A DNA stretch of 28,713 nt. Source: Chondrus crispus. Lineage: Eukaryota; Rhodophyta; Florideophyceae; Gigartinales; Gigartinaceae. The stretch is taken from contig NW_005178553.1 in the NCBI RefSeq assembly GCF_000350225.1, positions 1 through 28,713 of the forward strand, read 5' to 3'. Below, piece by piece: positions 16,535 through 26,091 of the stretch. Position 1 is the stretch's first letter. Each line of letters begins with the position of its first letter. A program made the position numbers and the translations under genes. The notes under the pieces were generated by a model, which saw nothing but the letters and a program-made list of their open reading frames with translations, did not search any database and had not been told where the DNA came from.

Positions 16535-16976
16535 CTAGACCTGAAGGCAGCTGCCTCTTGCGACTGCCCGAGATGCGTCACCACGGCTAGAGGGTGGACC
16601 CATTCGGGTGTCCTTCTTCTGCCCGTGACGTGAGCCGACTTCAGATAGCCTGTCGAAGATGCTTGCAGAGCCAGGCCTTCCATGAGTTCCAATGAGGGAC
16701 TTGGCCATGCGATCAACCAAAGCTTGGACATCCTTCATGGAGAACTGGGGAGCATCCATTGACGTTGTCTGGGTCAGATGCCTCAGCACGATCACCGCGT
16801 CGTCAAGGTTGAGCCTGAAAGAAGTGTGCCGCGACAAGTACAAGTCAGCAACTGACGTTTTTGCAGCATGCTTCTCTGCGTTCACCTTTAGGTCGTGGAC
16901 TGCAATGTCCAAGGAGCGGATGAAGCTGATGGTTTGCGATCGGAAATCAGACAGGGCTTTCTTATACTCGTCGGCC
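16535..16976 (-). pseudogene. gag: copia gag, C-terminal fragment
   Basis: About 147 codons from TADEYKKALSDF to the TAG at 16535-16537, Lys/Arg-rich and helical, ending GDASRAVARGSCLQV. The open frame runs on to 17188, but everything upstream of 16977 is antisense to the array gene and not gag. It shares its frame with pol, separated by one TAG. The zinc knuckle between them is in another frame, so two compensating shifts are needed to read gag-knuckle-pol. The N-terminal part of gag is missing. Confidence 0.65.
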
Positions 16977-18407
16977 GTCTCACTGCTGCGCAGATCCACG
17001 GGATGGCGGACGAAATCGAAGGTGTGAATGCCGTTGCGGGTGCCGGTGCGAGTGGGGTCGCCGTAACTGCAGACGGTTGTGCCGTCGGCCGGCGGAGGAC
17101 GGCGCCTTTGATGACGCAGTGCCCGATCAGATTCCGATCGGGCATGATGTGATGGAAATCGAGGAGCGAGCCGTGAACCCCATGGCATGTCCGAAGCTGG
17201 TGGAGGGATTCTCGAGTCAGTGGCCCGACGGTGACGTGGATGTGCTGGTGCATCAATATCTCATGATGATGCACTTGCCGCGTGAGCACCGAGCGCATGT
17301 GGTAGTGGGGGGTCCAAGTTTGACGGGAAGGCGTTGGTGCGGACGAACCATCATCTAGTGTATTGGTGGGCGGCATTAAACTACTTGATGAGCCGTCCGC
17401 GGAAGGTCGAGGGAGGCGCCAGTGGCGATGATGAGCGAGGAGTGTGGAGTATGGCGGTGAAAGAAGATTACTACTCGGGTCTTTACTTCACGGAGTACCG
17501 CACGTTGCTGTCGGAGAGAGGCTTTTGTATTCTGCAAGGCTTCATGAACGACCAGACGTTGCCGGGAGATGTGGACGGGAGGAAGATCGGGCTGATTGAT
17601 GGGAGGGGAACGGTGTTAGAGGACCTTCGAGGTGCTGTGGAGAGGACGTTTTCGGGAAATGATGGGAGTGTGGACTCACGGTTGTGGACACCTATTGTGA
17701 ACACGACCAGGGAGGACGATGAGGTGGACCACAGGGCGAAGGTTGGCCGGTACACGAGTACGAGAGCCAGTGTGATGGAAGTGGTGGAGCAGAGTGCGGA
17801 CAAGGTCTGGATGTTCGAGAATCGCGCGATGCTGGACATGAGAAGTATGCATGCAGGCTGTGGCGGTGTTGGTGGTGTGCAAGATTGGCGGGGGCTTCGC
17901 AGGGAGCGAGAAAGAAATGTACGCCATGAGGAGTGGTAGTCGGTGCTTGATAACCTCCAGGGACTGTCGTCGCTAGCGGCCGCACTGCAATTTTGCAAGC
18001 CGCTGGCGCGTCGACATGCTTTTCAACGAAAAGAAGCTGGGGTACTTTACTCTGACCACGGTTCCAGAGGAAATTCCTTTGTGCGTGTGCCGTTATTCCC
18101 ACCGTTTGATTGCGGCGGCCTCGTACAAGGACTTGATGCATTTTGGGAGGTCAATGAAGGTGGATGAGGTGATAATGCCGCCGTTTTCAATCTTTGTGGG
18201 GAGAGGGATGTGTTCCATGCTGGGAGCGCATTCCAAGACTACAGGAAGGATAGTGGCTTGCTCCGCTATTACATGTATTCAAAGCAGAAGATCAAGAAGT
18301 TCTCGATGGAGAGCTGCTCATGTCACCTCTATTTGGAGAAGTGTAGGCAGGCCACAGGGATCCTATTGCCCGCATACGATTTAAATCCGGTGTACAGCAT
18401 TCTGTAG
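16977..18407 (+). mobile_element. Fourth, internally deleted copy of the array genes with an extended ORF C
   Basis: 16977-17076 matches unit positions 2167-2266. About 1.67 kb of ORF B is then missing, with a few filler bases. 17091-17846 matches 3941-4696 at roughly 98%. After 17846 (the end of MLDMRS) the copy does not enter the terminal repeat but continues with about 560 bp of new, protein-like sequence. It is therefore a relative from before, or independent of, the truncation seen in the array. Its left side is fused to the copia gag. No terminal repeats of the array unit are found around it. Confidence 0.9.
17310..18407 (+). pseudogene. Extended ORF C: probable 2-oxoglutarate/Fe(II) dioxygenase-like pseudogene
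   Basis: The ORF C frame is entered at the G GGG GGT site (17307-17313). It carries the shared N-terminal half (SERGFCILQGFM) to 17846, then a small length change (ATGCAT where the array has GG) shifts the frame. The next frame reads QAVAVLVVCKIGGGF, GSRCLITSRDCRR, TAG (17974-17976), RPHCNF (HCN at 17983), LGYFTLTTVPEEIPLCV and PPFSIFVGRG. A further shift near 18206 gives DVFHAGSAFQDYRK (His at 18217), then SGLLRYYMYS, ending at TAG 18405. An H-x-D/N site, a GDxxHAG histidine about 78 residues on and an Arg about 16 residues later is the layout of the 2OG-Fe(II) dioxygenase fold. Asn in place of the metal-binding Asp, one stop and two shifts mean it is dead. TET/JBP-like, phytanoyl-type or another subfamily cannot be decided here. 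Confidence 0.55.
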
Positions 18408-18763
18408 ATGATACCATGCTGATTGTGATAGAGAGGCCTAGCCCTACGCACTGAGACAGAAGGAACACAGATACGTACTGGTACATTTCGTGTAACTTGA
18501 ACAGCTTTTGCTGCATTATGCAACGAAATGTGCTCATTGGACCACTGAATGCACGTGTTTAACATATTATCAACAAGCAGTATCATAAAGCGCGCCCGAG
18601 ATGGCTTTAGACGTCGTACCTGGAGCTCCACATTCGATCTCCTAACAGATGAGTAACAAAAGCGCCTTTCTCTCTCTCCAACTGCACCTTCGATAAAGCC
18701 TCTCTCCATTAGTACACCTCGAGTTGTTCTCGGCTGCAGACGCCACCCTTCTGAGGGGTCTGC
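18408..18763 (+). other. Intergenic stretch, nothing recognised
   Basis: Between the dioxygenase pseudogene and the next open frame. I see no coding similarity, no repeat shared with the array beyond a 12-bp word (ATGTGCTCATT, near 18530), and no RNA gene. A GGAGCTCC palindrome lies near 18622. Confidence 0.5.
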
Positions 18764-19366
18764 TCACGCTACACGTCGTCTGATCCGTCCGCCATCCTCA
18801 TCCTCCTGCTGCACAGAAGAGGAGCTTCCTGTGCGCTCCTCCGGCTGACCGGCCGTTGTCCTTGTGCGACTGCGCCCCCAGCCACGGCCAATCCCAACTC
18901 GACCGCGGGGACCACCTCCCCTTAATCCCCGCCATACCCCATCTTCTCTTGTGTCCGTCACAGATGGCTGCCCTGTGGGAGTGTTGACAGGGGCAGTCGC
19001 TGTGAAGATATTAGCCGGCCTTTGCCGGTGGGGGGGTTGCGCTTTGGGGAGATGGTCGGAGAGTGGCAGCCGGTTGCGGGTTCGTCTGTGCGATTTCCGG
19101 GGGTAGACGGGTGGCGGGCGGTGGTGGATGTTCGGTCCCACTTTGACGGCGAGGTAAGCTGGTGGCAGGTGATGGTGAGGAAGTAGAGGGTATGCATGGA
19201 CGGCAAAGATGATCTGAATCATGGACAGACAGTACTGGGAGGTTTTTGTATAGCGAAGCGCTGGTAGAAGCTCTGCTGTAGGGACTTTATTTACTGCCAT
19301 GGACCTCTCTACGTGTGAACGGTCTACAATGGGCTTCCAATGGTCCATTTTGGTTTTTGAAGGCAT
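18764..19366 (-). CDS. Hypothetical 200-aa protein with an RG-rich C-terminus
   Basis: Intronless open frame starting with ATG at 19366. Residues 1-75 look globular (KMDHWKPIVDRSHVERSM, VPTAELLPALRY); 76-130 are Pro/His-rich; 146-185 are Gly/Arg-rich (GLRGGGPRGRVGIGRGWGRS), like RGG RNA-binding tails; the C-terminus is acidic, then basic. No family is recognised. The high GC of the 3' half makes a chance open frame quite possible. Confidence 0.3.
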   Translation of the reverse strand: MPSKTKMDHWKPIVDRSHVERSMAVNKVPTAELLPALRYTKTSQYCLSMIQIIFAVHAYPLLPHHHLPPAYLAVKVGPNIHHRPPPVYPRKSHRRTRNRLPLSDHLPKAQPPHRQRPANIFTATAPVNTPTGQPSVTDTREDGVWRGLRGGGPRGRVGIGRGWGRSRTRTTAGQPEERTGSSSSVQQEDEDGGRIRRRVA

Positions 19367-19468
19367 GGGAAGCAGGTGCCGAGTCGGAGAAGAGACTGAA
19401 GTATAGAGATTGAGCTTAATCCAATCAGGTCAGTTCAGAAGGAGGGTGAAAGATGGCCGTGAAAAGGG

Positions 19469-19549
19469 TCTATTGCTCACAATCATGAGCAATACATTAT
19501 TTTGCTATATTTTATTTTCTCTCTGTTGCTCACATTTGTGAGCAATAGA
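19469..19549. repeat. 81-bp inverted-repeat mini-element
   Basis: Perfect 14-bp arms TCTATTGCTCACAA (19469-19482) and its reverse complement (19536-19549). Each arm belongs to a smaller palindrome of its own: TATTGCTCA...TGAGCAATA (19471-19494) and TTGCTCACA..TGTGAGCAA (19526-19545). The middle is AT-rich. No target-site duplication is seen. It resembles a very small MITE or a regulatory double hairpin. Confidence 0.7.
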
Positions 19550-20901
19550 ACAGTAGGGATATTATTATAATATTACTGTAACGTATTTTTGATGGTAGTA
19601 CGCGAGGCCAATGAGCAGTTGTTACTGTCGTACGCCTAAAGTATTTCAAATTCATCATTTCCAATTTGTTGAAGCAGTTCAACCCACCACACTCATCCAT
19701 TCAAAACAAAGTTCATGATTTCTATTTTGCATTTTTCTATTCCATTGCAAAGAAAATAGTTGAGTATATACCGTAAGTGGTGACATCTCGATGTGGGTAT
19801 GAATGTGGTAGCACGCAGAGCTGAATAGAGAGTGACAGTCTCGTTGCAAACTATTGCTGTGTTTCCACTCTGTGTGACGTCACGTACGCTACAGTACGCC
19901 GGGCTACTGCGAGGAAGCGCACGCGGATGCGGTTCGAGATTGACAGCGGGCAGTCGGTGGTCACGCGGTGACAAAAGTAAGGACTACGGAGGAGCGATTG
20001 CGCGATAGAATGGATTGGTAGAGGCTCGGACGCAGTACGCGCCGGCGAACCAGTAATATTCGTTTCTATTCCCTACTTTGTCTACCTCCTCTCCATATGG
20101 TACACAAGTTACTGCCGTTACTGTCCGCATCCAATCACTGTAAGAAGAAGTATAGAGTAGGTGACGGTGACACTGTGATATCGTGTCCCTGAAATTTCTG
20201 AAGTACAAATTAGTGTCATCCTTTCAAGAACAGGACGACAACAAGGGAGATCGATGAGATTTGGAGGCGTTATGTCGGGCTTCGTGGCAAAAGTTCACAT
20301 TAACTCGTCAGCGACGCTGGCAAGTTAGTGTGGAAAAAACGCCAACTCCACATGTCGAATTGTGACCATTTCGGCAAGCATCAACAATCACAATCATCGC
20401 TGCCTACCCCTCCAAATATGCAATCCCAAATGGCCTCTGGGCCTTTTGTCATCGTCGCTGCATTCAAGCGGGAAATCCAGCATTGTCGTAGGCAAAATAT
20501 TAATGCCGCATCCATCGCACAGAATGGCCTCCTAACGTAAGTCGTGGTGGCCGTCCGCCTACTCCACCGCCCTCTCTCAATCCGTTCGCCGTACGCAGCG
20601 CGTTCTGAAAACAGTCCAGAGGGCCAGAATGGTTAGGTAAATGATAGGAACATCAGAATCTGATGGCCCAAAGCACATTGCCTCCAAATCTGTATCAAAC
20701 TTTCCTTATATATTTCATGGTACCCGAAAGGCCAACCTCGCACCTGCAAGCCTTCTATAGAAGTCACGCTTTTACTATACAAATGCTGATGGAGAGGTTT
20801 TTGTGGAGGGACGACCTCGTGAGTAACCAGAGCGTCGCGCTCGGGATTCAAGCGTGTCTATGTGAAGGCTCGCTCCGGTAGAGGTAGGACAAGAGAGACG
20901 T
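19550..20901. other. Long stretch without a supported gene
   Basis: Only short open frames without recognisable motifs. The left part (19550-19800) is AT-rich. TGACGTCA (19875-19882) is a CRE-like palindrome, followed by CTACAGTACG (19889). 20560-20900 may be decayed coding DNA leading into the pogo-like pseudogene, but I cannot place its HTH domain. Confidence 0.4.
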
Positions 20902-21812
20902 GGGTTTTGGGACTTCATCATTATATACTGCAGGAGTTCGATAGGCTTCGAACACTTGGCGTAAAGTTTAACATGAAAAACCTGAAGGGCCCTTGCTGTG
21001 CACCTCGTTGAGAACAGTACCTCAACGGATTATTCGTGCCACACAGTTGACCCTCGCATCGATTTACCCATTCTCAGTATGATCTCACCCCGCTATATTC
21101 AGTCCTTTGTGATATGTTTTCACATCGCTAGCTGGGCACATACTGGCAAGCTGCTAACCATTTCATCCAAAGAGGCGTTCAACGAGAAAGAGATAGCCTA
21201 ACATTTGGGTTCGGTGTGGCTAGAGTTTGCAGCAGAAACATGGAAAAAGAGGACTTTTGCAACGTGGATGAAACGCACTTTGTAATTAATTAGTATAATG
21301 GACGCAATCTGGGGTTTATGGGAGAGGAAGATGTGAAGTGTGCAGATGTGCTCTTCGGTGAGGAGGGTTTGACTGTGTTTGTGCGTCTGCGCGGTGGACC
21401 GAATGCGAAGATCGAAAATCCCTTCATGGTGTTCGAAAGCCAAAACAGAAGATACCCAATCCGTGGCGTACCAGATAATGTCCCTGGTGTTGCTTACAAG
21501 AGCGGACCGAAGGGATGGATGGATACTGTAGTAATGCCATAGTGGCTAGTGGAGCGGAGAGTTATTTTGGCGTTACCGAGTGGGCAAAAACGCACGTTTC
21601 ACATCGATAAATGTAGTGGTCATAACCACACCGAATAGCTTCCCAGGGCCACAAGTTCGCTTAACACCAATATTCGCAACATCCCCAAGAACGCCACCCA
21701 TTTAATTCAGCCGTGTGATTCGTTTATAATACAGAAGATTAAGAGCGCGTGGTGTGCGGGATGGGAGAAGTTTAGGATGAAAATGATCATGCAAGAAATG
21801 GGGACGGACGGA
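20902..21812 (+). pseudogene. pogo/DDE_1-type transposase, decayed
   Basis: Starts with LHHYILQEFDRLRTLGVKFN-like sequence (CENP-B/HTH region), loses frame around 21000-21240, then runs in one frame from 21240. NVDETHFVIN holds the first Asp (21267), GPKGWMDTVVMP and WL follow, FHIDKCSGHN the second Asp (21606), and IPKNATHLIQPCDSF the third (21717), with 36 residues between the second and third. In-frame TAG stops lie at 21291, 21540 and 21636, and a final TAG at 21810. This is the DDD layout of the DDE_1 superfamily. TIRs were not found. It is clearly inactive but still readable. Confidence 0.8.
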
Positions 21813-21971
21813 TAGGGAAAGCTGATAAACCCTGGGAAATACTTTTCTGTAGCATAAACACCCCCAACGATAGGGGCGTATGCACAGTCCTGGAAGACCC
21901 TTGACGATGGAGAAGACGGGGGTGAAGCGGGACACCAGCTAACGACACTGGGCAGCGGGCCCGGGTAGCCT

Positions 21972-22131
21972 GGTAGAGCGGGAACGGGGAGGACGCGGGC
22001 ACGCGCGAGCGGCTCGACGCCTCAACGCCCCGGGGCGGTACTGGGTGACGATCCAGTACCGACTGGTGGAGGCGGAGCCAGCTCGTGGGCGTGCCGCGCG
22101 CGTCCTCAACCCGCGCTCGGTGCCGCTCTAA
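21972..22131. repeat. GC-rich long imperfect inverted repeat
   Basis: TAGAGCGG at 21972 pairs with CCGCTCTA ending at about 22132. Inside, GAGGACGCG and GGCACGC (about 21990-22006) pair with GCGTGCC and CGCGTCCTC (about 22089-22108). The centre is a perfect 9-bp hairpin, CGGTACTGG/CCAGTACCG (22036-22061). It is a candidate structured RNA or a transposon end. Confidence 0.55.
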
Positions 22132-22183
22132 GGTAATTAGCGAACGTTACCTTTGAATAAGCTGGAAGTCGGACCTTGACGGT

Positions 22184-22220
22184 CGGTGGGTGACAAGTCC
22201 GTGCTTGTCCTCATCCACCG
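22184..22220. repeat. Hairpin, 6 + 6 bp stem
   Basis: CGGTGG-gt-GACAAG pairs with CTTGTC-ctcat-CCACCG around a 6-nt loop. Part of the hairpin cluster 21972-22467. Confidence 0.6.
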
Positions 22221-22262
22221 CCGCCCGTCCGCTCCATATTTAATATACAAAACAATCTATAA

Positions 22263-22288
22263 CACTACAGTACCGAAGTACTGTAGTG
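22263..22288. repeat. Perfect 11-bp hairpin with CGAA loop
   Basis: CACTACAGTAC CGAA GTACTGTAGTG. Both arms contain the CTACAGTA word that recurs across the right-hand block. Confidence 0.85.
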
Positions 22289-22325
22289 GACTACTGTAGC
22301 ACAGATCGGACCGTACTGTAAGACT

Positions 22326-22344
22326 GTCAGCCATCGAGGCTGAC
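22326..22344. repeat. Perfect 7-bp hairpin with ATCGA loop
   Basis: GTCAGCC ATCGA GGCTGAC, 38 bp after the previous hairpin. Confidence 0.6.
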
Positions 22345-22401
22345 TGTACACGTGCGTGTGCGCGCTTCCGTCCATCGCGGTACACGTGTGCACGCGTGCG
22401 C
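22345..22401. other. Two alternating purine-pyrimidine tracts (Z-DNA-prone)
   Basis: 22345-22365 and 22380-22401 alternate purine and pyrimidine without a break for 21 and 22 nt, rich in CG and CA/TG steps and each containing TACACGTG. Such tracts favour Z-DNA under negative supercoiling. They lie between the hairpins at 22326 and 22437. Confidence 0.6.
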
Positions 22402-22436
22402 CCTGTACCCGAGGGATACACGTGGCCACGCGCGGT

Positions 22437-22467
22437 AATACTGTAGAGCATCGGGCTCTACAGTATT
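22437..22467. repeat. Perfect 13-bp hairpin with ATCGG loop
   Basis: AATACTGTAGAGC ATCGG GCTCTACAGTATT. This is the strongest stem in the cluster; the arms again carry TACTGTAG/CTACAGTA. Confidence 0.85.
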
Positions 22468-22512
22468 GGATCCCGTTGTTGATCTAATCCAACTAAAAAG
22501 ATCCAGGGGGGG

Positions 22513-22737
22513 CTATACTACATTTTCCAGAAGCTTGCGTCTGATTCCGTTCGAGATGCTAAGATCCAAAGAACTCCAATGATGTGTCTTTTGCACGTAA
22601 AGCAATGATAAGAACGGGATGGCTCTCAACAACAACGGTTTGTGGGGGAACGTCAGTTGATTCCCAATCTTCAAAACCTTCTCAACAAATACCGCAATAA
22701 CTTCAATGGAGAGCAGGTTGTCGAAACGAGTTGTCAT
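22513..22737 (-). CDS. Short hypothetical open frame (74 aa)
   Basis: Starts with ATG at 22737 and contains a hydrophobic central part (LSIEVIAVFVEKVLKIG, LLLRAIPFLSLLYVQ). No family recognised. It sits among decayed sequence, so it may be a remnant exon or chance. Confidence 0.2.
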   Translation of the reverse strand: MTTRFDNLLSIEVIAVFVEKVLKIGNQLTFPHKPLLLRAIPFLSLLYVQKTHHWSSLDLSISNGIRRKLLENVV

Positions 22738-24563
22738 GGCAATGGTATAAATGATGACAATGACAACTCAACAACAGTCAGTGAGCGCACAGAGAATTAG
22801 CCGGCCTACAGTACCGGACAATGACTCTATGGTGATCGTTTTGATTAAGGGTCACAAACATTAAATTGAGAATGAGGTAAATTTCTGTCACTGCAAGGCG
22901 TGACCAAAAGCAATTGCTGTGAAATCGTGCCAAAACCACTGCTGTAAAGCACAGTATGGGGCACTAGTTGCAGTAACTTGTGTAGTCATCAGGGAGGAAG
23001 AGGGCCTTCTTGTGTTACATCACTGATTCCAACAGACGCGGGCTTGGTAGCATATACTTTCCAGCAACTGAGTAAGGCGAATATTGTGCCGTGGTGGCAA
23101 TAGTGGCACTTTATTGGTGCGCACGGATGACACTCCCTCAGTTTGCCTGTTCAAGGCCTCGTAAAAAGTATGAAGGAACGCCAAAACAATTGCAGATATT
23201 CTATAGTTTTAAACCGCGTCTTGGTTCGCGACGTTTGGAGCGACGGCAGCAGGCGAACACTCGAGAAACGGAACATATGTGGAGCCACCAGACATCATGA
23301 TGACAACGAGAGCTTCTGGCCGATATGCGACAAGTCACTGCAAGTTTCTACCACATCCCTAGCTGCACTTTCCAAGATCGCATTCTAAACCATGGAATCC
23401 GACCGGAAGTTTCATCTGCAACAAAGACTTCTCAGCATGCCATTGGACTGGATACACAGAAACAGAGTCATAACTGTCGTAGTTGGCGCCGTTGGCACAT
23501 GAGAGAACACCTGCAATACGCCCAGATTTCAAGTTCATAAGTACGGCCCCAACATAATTTGCCGTAAAGACGGTAACTTTGTGCCAGAGTCCGTTTCGAA
23601 CGGATTGGTAGCCTTGAGTGGCCCTATAGACGGTCTGAACGTGGTGAAGTATTTCGTTGAGAATCCAAGATTGTTACAACCTTGAAGCAGCTTCTCCAAT
23701 TCCTACTTAAACCGCCAGTCCCGCTGATCATTCAAAATATGACGAAGGCCGAGAGAGTGATTTCGATTCAAACCCTATTACTTGGCTTTCCGAAATGAGA
23801 AAAGGCATATAGATCGTCCGCCTTAAGCAACATTGAATCGTCGGTCATGGCGTGGCTATCAATGCGAACCGTGGTATCATCCTTGATAGTGCTTCTCGGT
23901 ATCCATCCGTGCTCTTTGACGAAATCTTGGGGCGACTCAGTGGAGGTCAAGTCACCAATCTTCTGGTGGCAAAGGTACGGGAGCTTCTTTTTCATTCCAA
24001 GAAGCATATCACGTGTAGTAGTAACAAAAGCAACAGTGAGTAACCACGAATTAGTTCCGAATATCCAATATCCTGGGTTAGCCAGAAGTCGTTCACTCGC
24101 TGATAGACATTTCTCATGTTAAAAGAGTACTAATAGAGCACTAATAGAGCAAAATTCGGAATGTGAAAAGATCGCGGGCCGGTGCTCCAACTTCACTCAT
24201 ATTGCACTCCTTGTGACTGGCACTGGACTCTTACTCTACACCAGAAGCAGCTCTACCGTGCTCCATTTGCGGAAAATGGACAAGTCCGGAAGCTTCTCTG
24301 CACAATTTGTTTCAGTACTTGTCCTCCTGCCATTTGCTATACCTCTACAAATGAGGGAAACAAGAAGGCTGTATTAGGCATATTCAGAGAGGGCTCACCT
24401 TGAGCAAGTAATCAGACAAATTGAAAAGTAGTCATTTTCTCTGAATATCTGCCCCGCGGCAACTATTGGTTAAAAGAACCGGTCCGAACAGAGATAGCTT
24501 CATTTCCCTGCTGCCAACCCCGCAATGATCTGAGAACTCCGTCAAGTGAGACCTATCCGTCAT
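22738..24563. other. Long stretch without a supported gene
   Basis: Many short frames on both strands, none with a motif I can name. A minus-strand frame at 23768-24007 and a plus-strand frame at 23852-24043 overlap antisense, and I cannot tell which, if either, is real. A 12-bp direct repeat, ACTAATAGAGCA, occurs twice in a row at about 24130-24152. Probably decayed mobile DNA. Confidence 0.4.
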
Positions 24564-25348
24564 TCAGTGGTTGGTGTGCTTCTCTTCAGGGTCAATAAAG
24601 CACGTCCCCATGCCCTTTAGCAGGGAAGCCTTGACTTCCAGAGGGTATGATGGCTCTAGAACTCTATTGCCATTGATAATGGCACTTATATAGCCAACCG
24701 TTGGCGAATAAAACACAGGAGGCATTTTGACGTCATGGTAGACCTGACGACACTCAGTAAACTTGAGATTGTTTGCCCATTCACCCCGCATCAATTTCCT
24801 CTACTTCGTTTCACCATACACCAAAACTTGCTATGTAGAAGCATATGAACTTTACCCTAGTAGAAGTTATGGTGTTCAACAACATCGGCGGATTTGGCCG
24901 AGTATATTCAGCAGCGGTGAGCCAGTTACCTTCTGACGTGATTGTGCGCTTCCGTTCATGAAGTAGCAAACCCACAACTTGAAAGACGTCTCTGCCTCCA
25001 ACCTTTACACTTCCCGGCGATTCAATCAATACTTCTCTCACCTCATTGAATGCTTCTGCAAATGCAGAAGAACTGTGCATAACGGAATGTAAAGGGCTAA
25101 CCCATAGCAGTTAGCCCTTTACCTTCCATAATATACAGTTTGAGAAGCTCACGAAGCCTAATCTTGGCGCTTTCTCCAAATAGGAGGCTGAGATTTGTTG
25201 TAGGTCCAAAGGAAACCACTTTTCTGGAAACAAGCTCACCTTTCATGGGACGCTCACTTGTCTCAGATTCGCCATTGACACTTGAAATAACAAAGAGTTC
25301 GTCTAAGAACAATTCGTGCACCTTGAAAAACAGTGCACTTCTTGTCAT
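24564..25348 (-). pseudogene. Unassigned protein-like remnant in three frames, minus strand
   Basis: Three consecutive minus-strand frames read like ordinary protein: 25348-25097 (VVSFGPTTNLSLLFGESAKI), 25080-24811 (FNEVREVLIESPGSVKVGG, FQVVGLLLHERKRT) and 24794-24564 (TECRQVYHDVKMPPVFYSP, GMGTCFIDPEEKHTNH). The first break coincides with the 44-bp hairpin at 25084-25127. This order suggests one decayed gene whose frame was first interrupted by the hairpin. No family is recognised. Confidence 0.3.
25084..25127. repeat. 44-bp hairpin, 13-bp perfect inner stem
   Basis: GTAAAGGGCTAAC / GTTAGCCCTTTAC around an 8-nt loop (CCATAGCA), extended by one mismatch and four more pairs (GGAA/TTCC). It interrupts an otherwise protein-like minus-strand frame. 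Confidence 0.85.
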
Positions 25349-26091
25349 GGATTCAGCACCCTTGGCCTGGGCATTAAGTCTTTACTGCATAAATTCAATG
25401 TAGCGCTCAACGCCGTATTGGTGGTTCCTTGCCAGTGGTCCGCAGAGATACACAGTGGTATTGAAATGAAGCAACATGTGCATTGTCAATTTGCATAAGC
25501 CAACTCCTTTGTCAAATTAAAGAAATTTTGTTCGAATTGCTTTAAACTGAGCACTCGAAACCCCGATATCATCACCATCTCCTTGGTTCAGGCAAGTTCA
25601 GGACCAAAGGTCTATAATTCTCGTGAACTTTGCCAGCCCAAGCAGAATTTTACGCCGAAAATGTCCGTCAAGTAGAACCAGCCAAACTTTCGAGACGAAT
25701 TGCCTGTATTCTGCAACCTTCCTCTTCTCGTACATGGAGATGGCACGAAGCGGGGATCCATATGCACATTTTGAGGTAGTTGAAGTCAGAGAAATAATCT
25801 CTCTGTCAACGGTGCCCAATCTGTACTGCAATAAGGGGTTGCACAAGGGGGTGAGGGGAAAAGAAACTAAGTTGGAATGTGAATACTGTAGTCCCGGATT
25901 GGGGGACACATGTGTGAATATTTGCACAGTTTTTATTTTAATTATTAAGTTTATTTAGGTAATTAGTCAGTATTAATTTTGCTGACATTAGATTGGATCT
26001 AGGATCTAGCGCCGCCAGCTACTGTAGTGGCTCCGGCTGGGCGATATATACCTTAGCCCGCTGACCACCAAGTGAGTAAAGGTAACCCGAG
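25349..26091. other. Stretch without a supported gene; promoter- or LTR-like right end
   Basis: Unassigned short frames up to about 25960, then an AT-rich run (25920-25990), a GATCTAGGATCTAG tandem, TACTGTAG (26020) and GATATATACC (about 26042-26051), a TATA-like box. The TATA box followed by GC-rich transcribed-looking DNA resembles the U3/R part of a solo LTR, but no LTR edges were found. Confidence 0.3.

Larger units (their letters stand above)
12643..16976 (-). mobile_element. Ty1/copia retrotransposon, LTR-less and broken
   Basis: Order on the - strand: gag fragment, CCHC zinc knuckle, aspartic protease, integrase, RT, RNase H, which is the copia order. It starts without a gag N-terminus or 5' LTR where it meets the fourth array-gene copy at 16976/16977, and ends at the pol stop (12643) with only 13 bp before the neighbouring gene. 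No LTR, primer-binding site or polypurine tract is visible. At least three frame problems exist, so it is inactive. Loss of both LTRs exactly at foreign junctions suggests rearrangement by end-joining or capture rather than simple insertion. Confidence 0.9.

Noticed and set aside
16977..17188. Apparent gag N-terminus (MPWGSRLAPRF...) in the 217-codon minus-strand frame
   Set aside because: It is the antisense of the fourth ORF B/C copy; the true gag sequence begins at the junction at 16976.
18764..19366. Possible glycolipid-transfer-protein start (VPTAELLPA, then VKVGPNI)
   Set aside because: Two short similarities without the rest of the fold; too weak to name.
21957..22034. tRNA-like A- and B-box words (TAGCCTGGTAGAGC and GGCTCGACGCC)
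   Set aside because: The D-loop is too short, the T-stem does not pair and no matching acceptor stem is found; the GC-rich inverted repeat explains the sequence.
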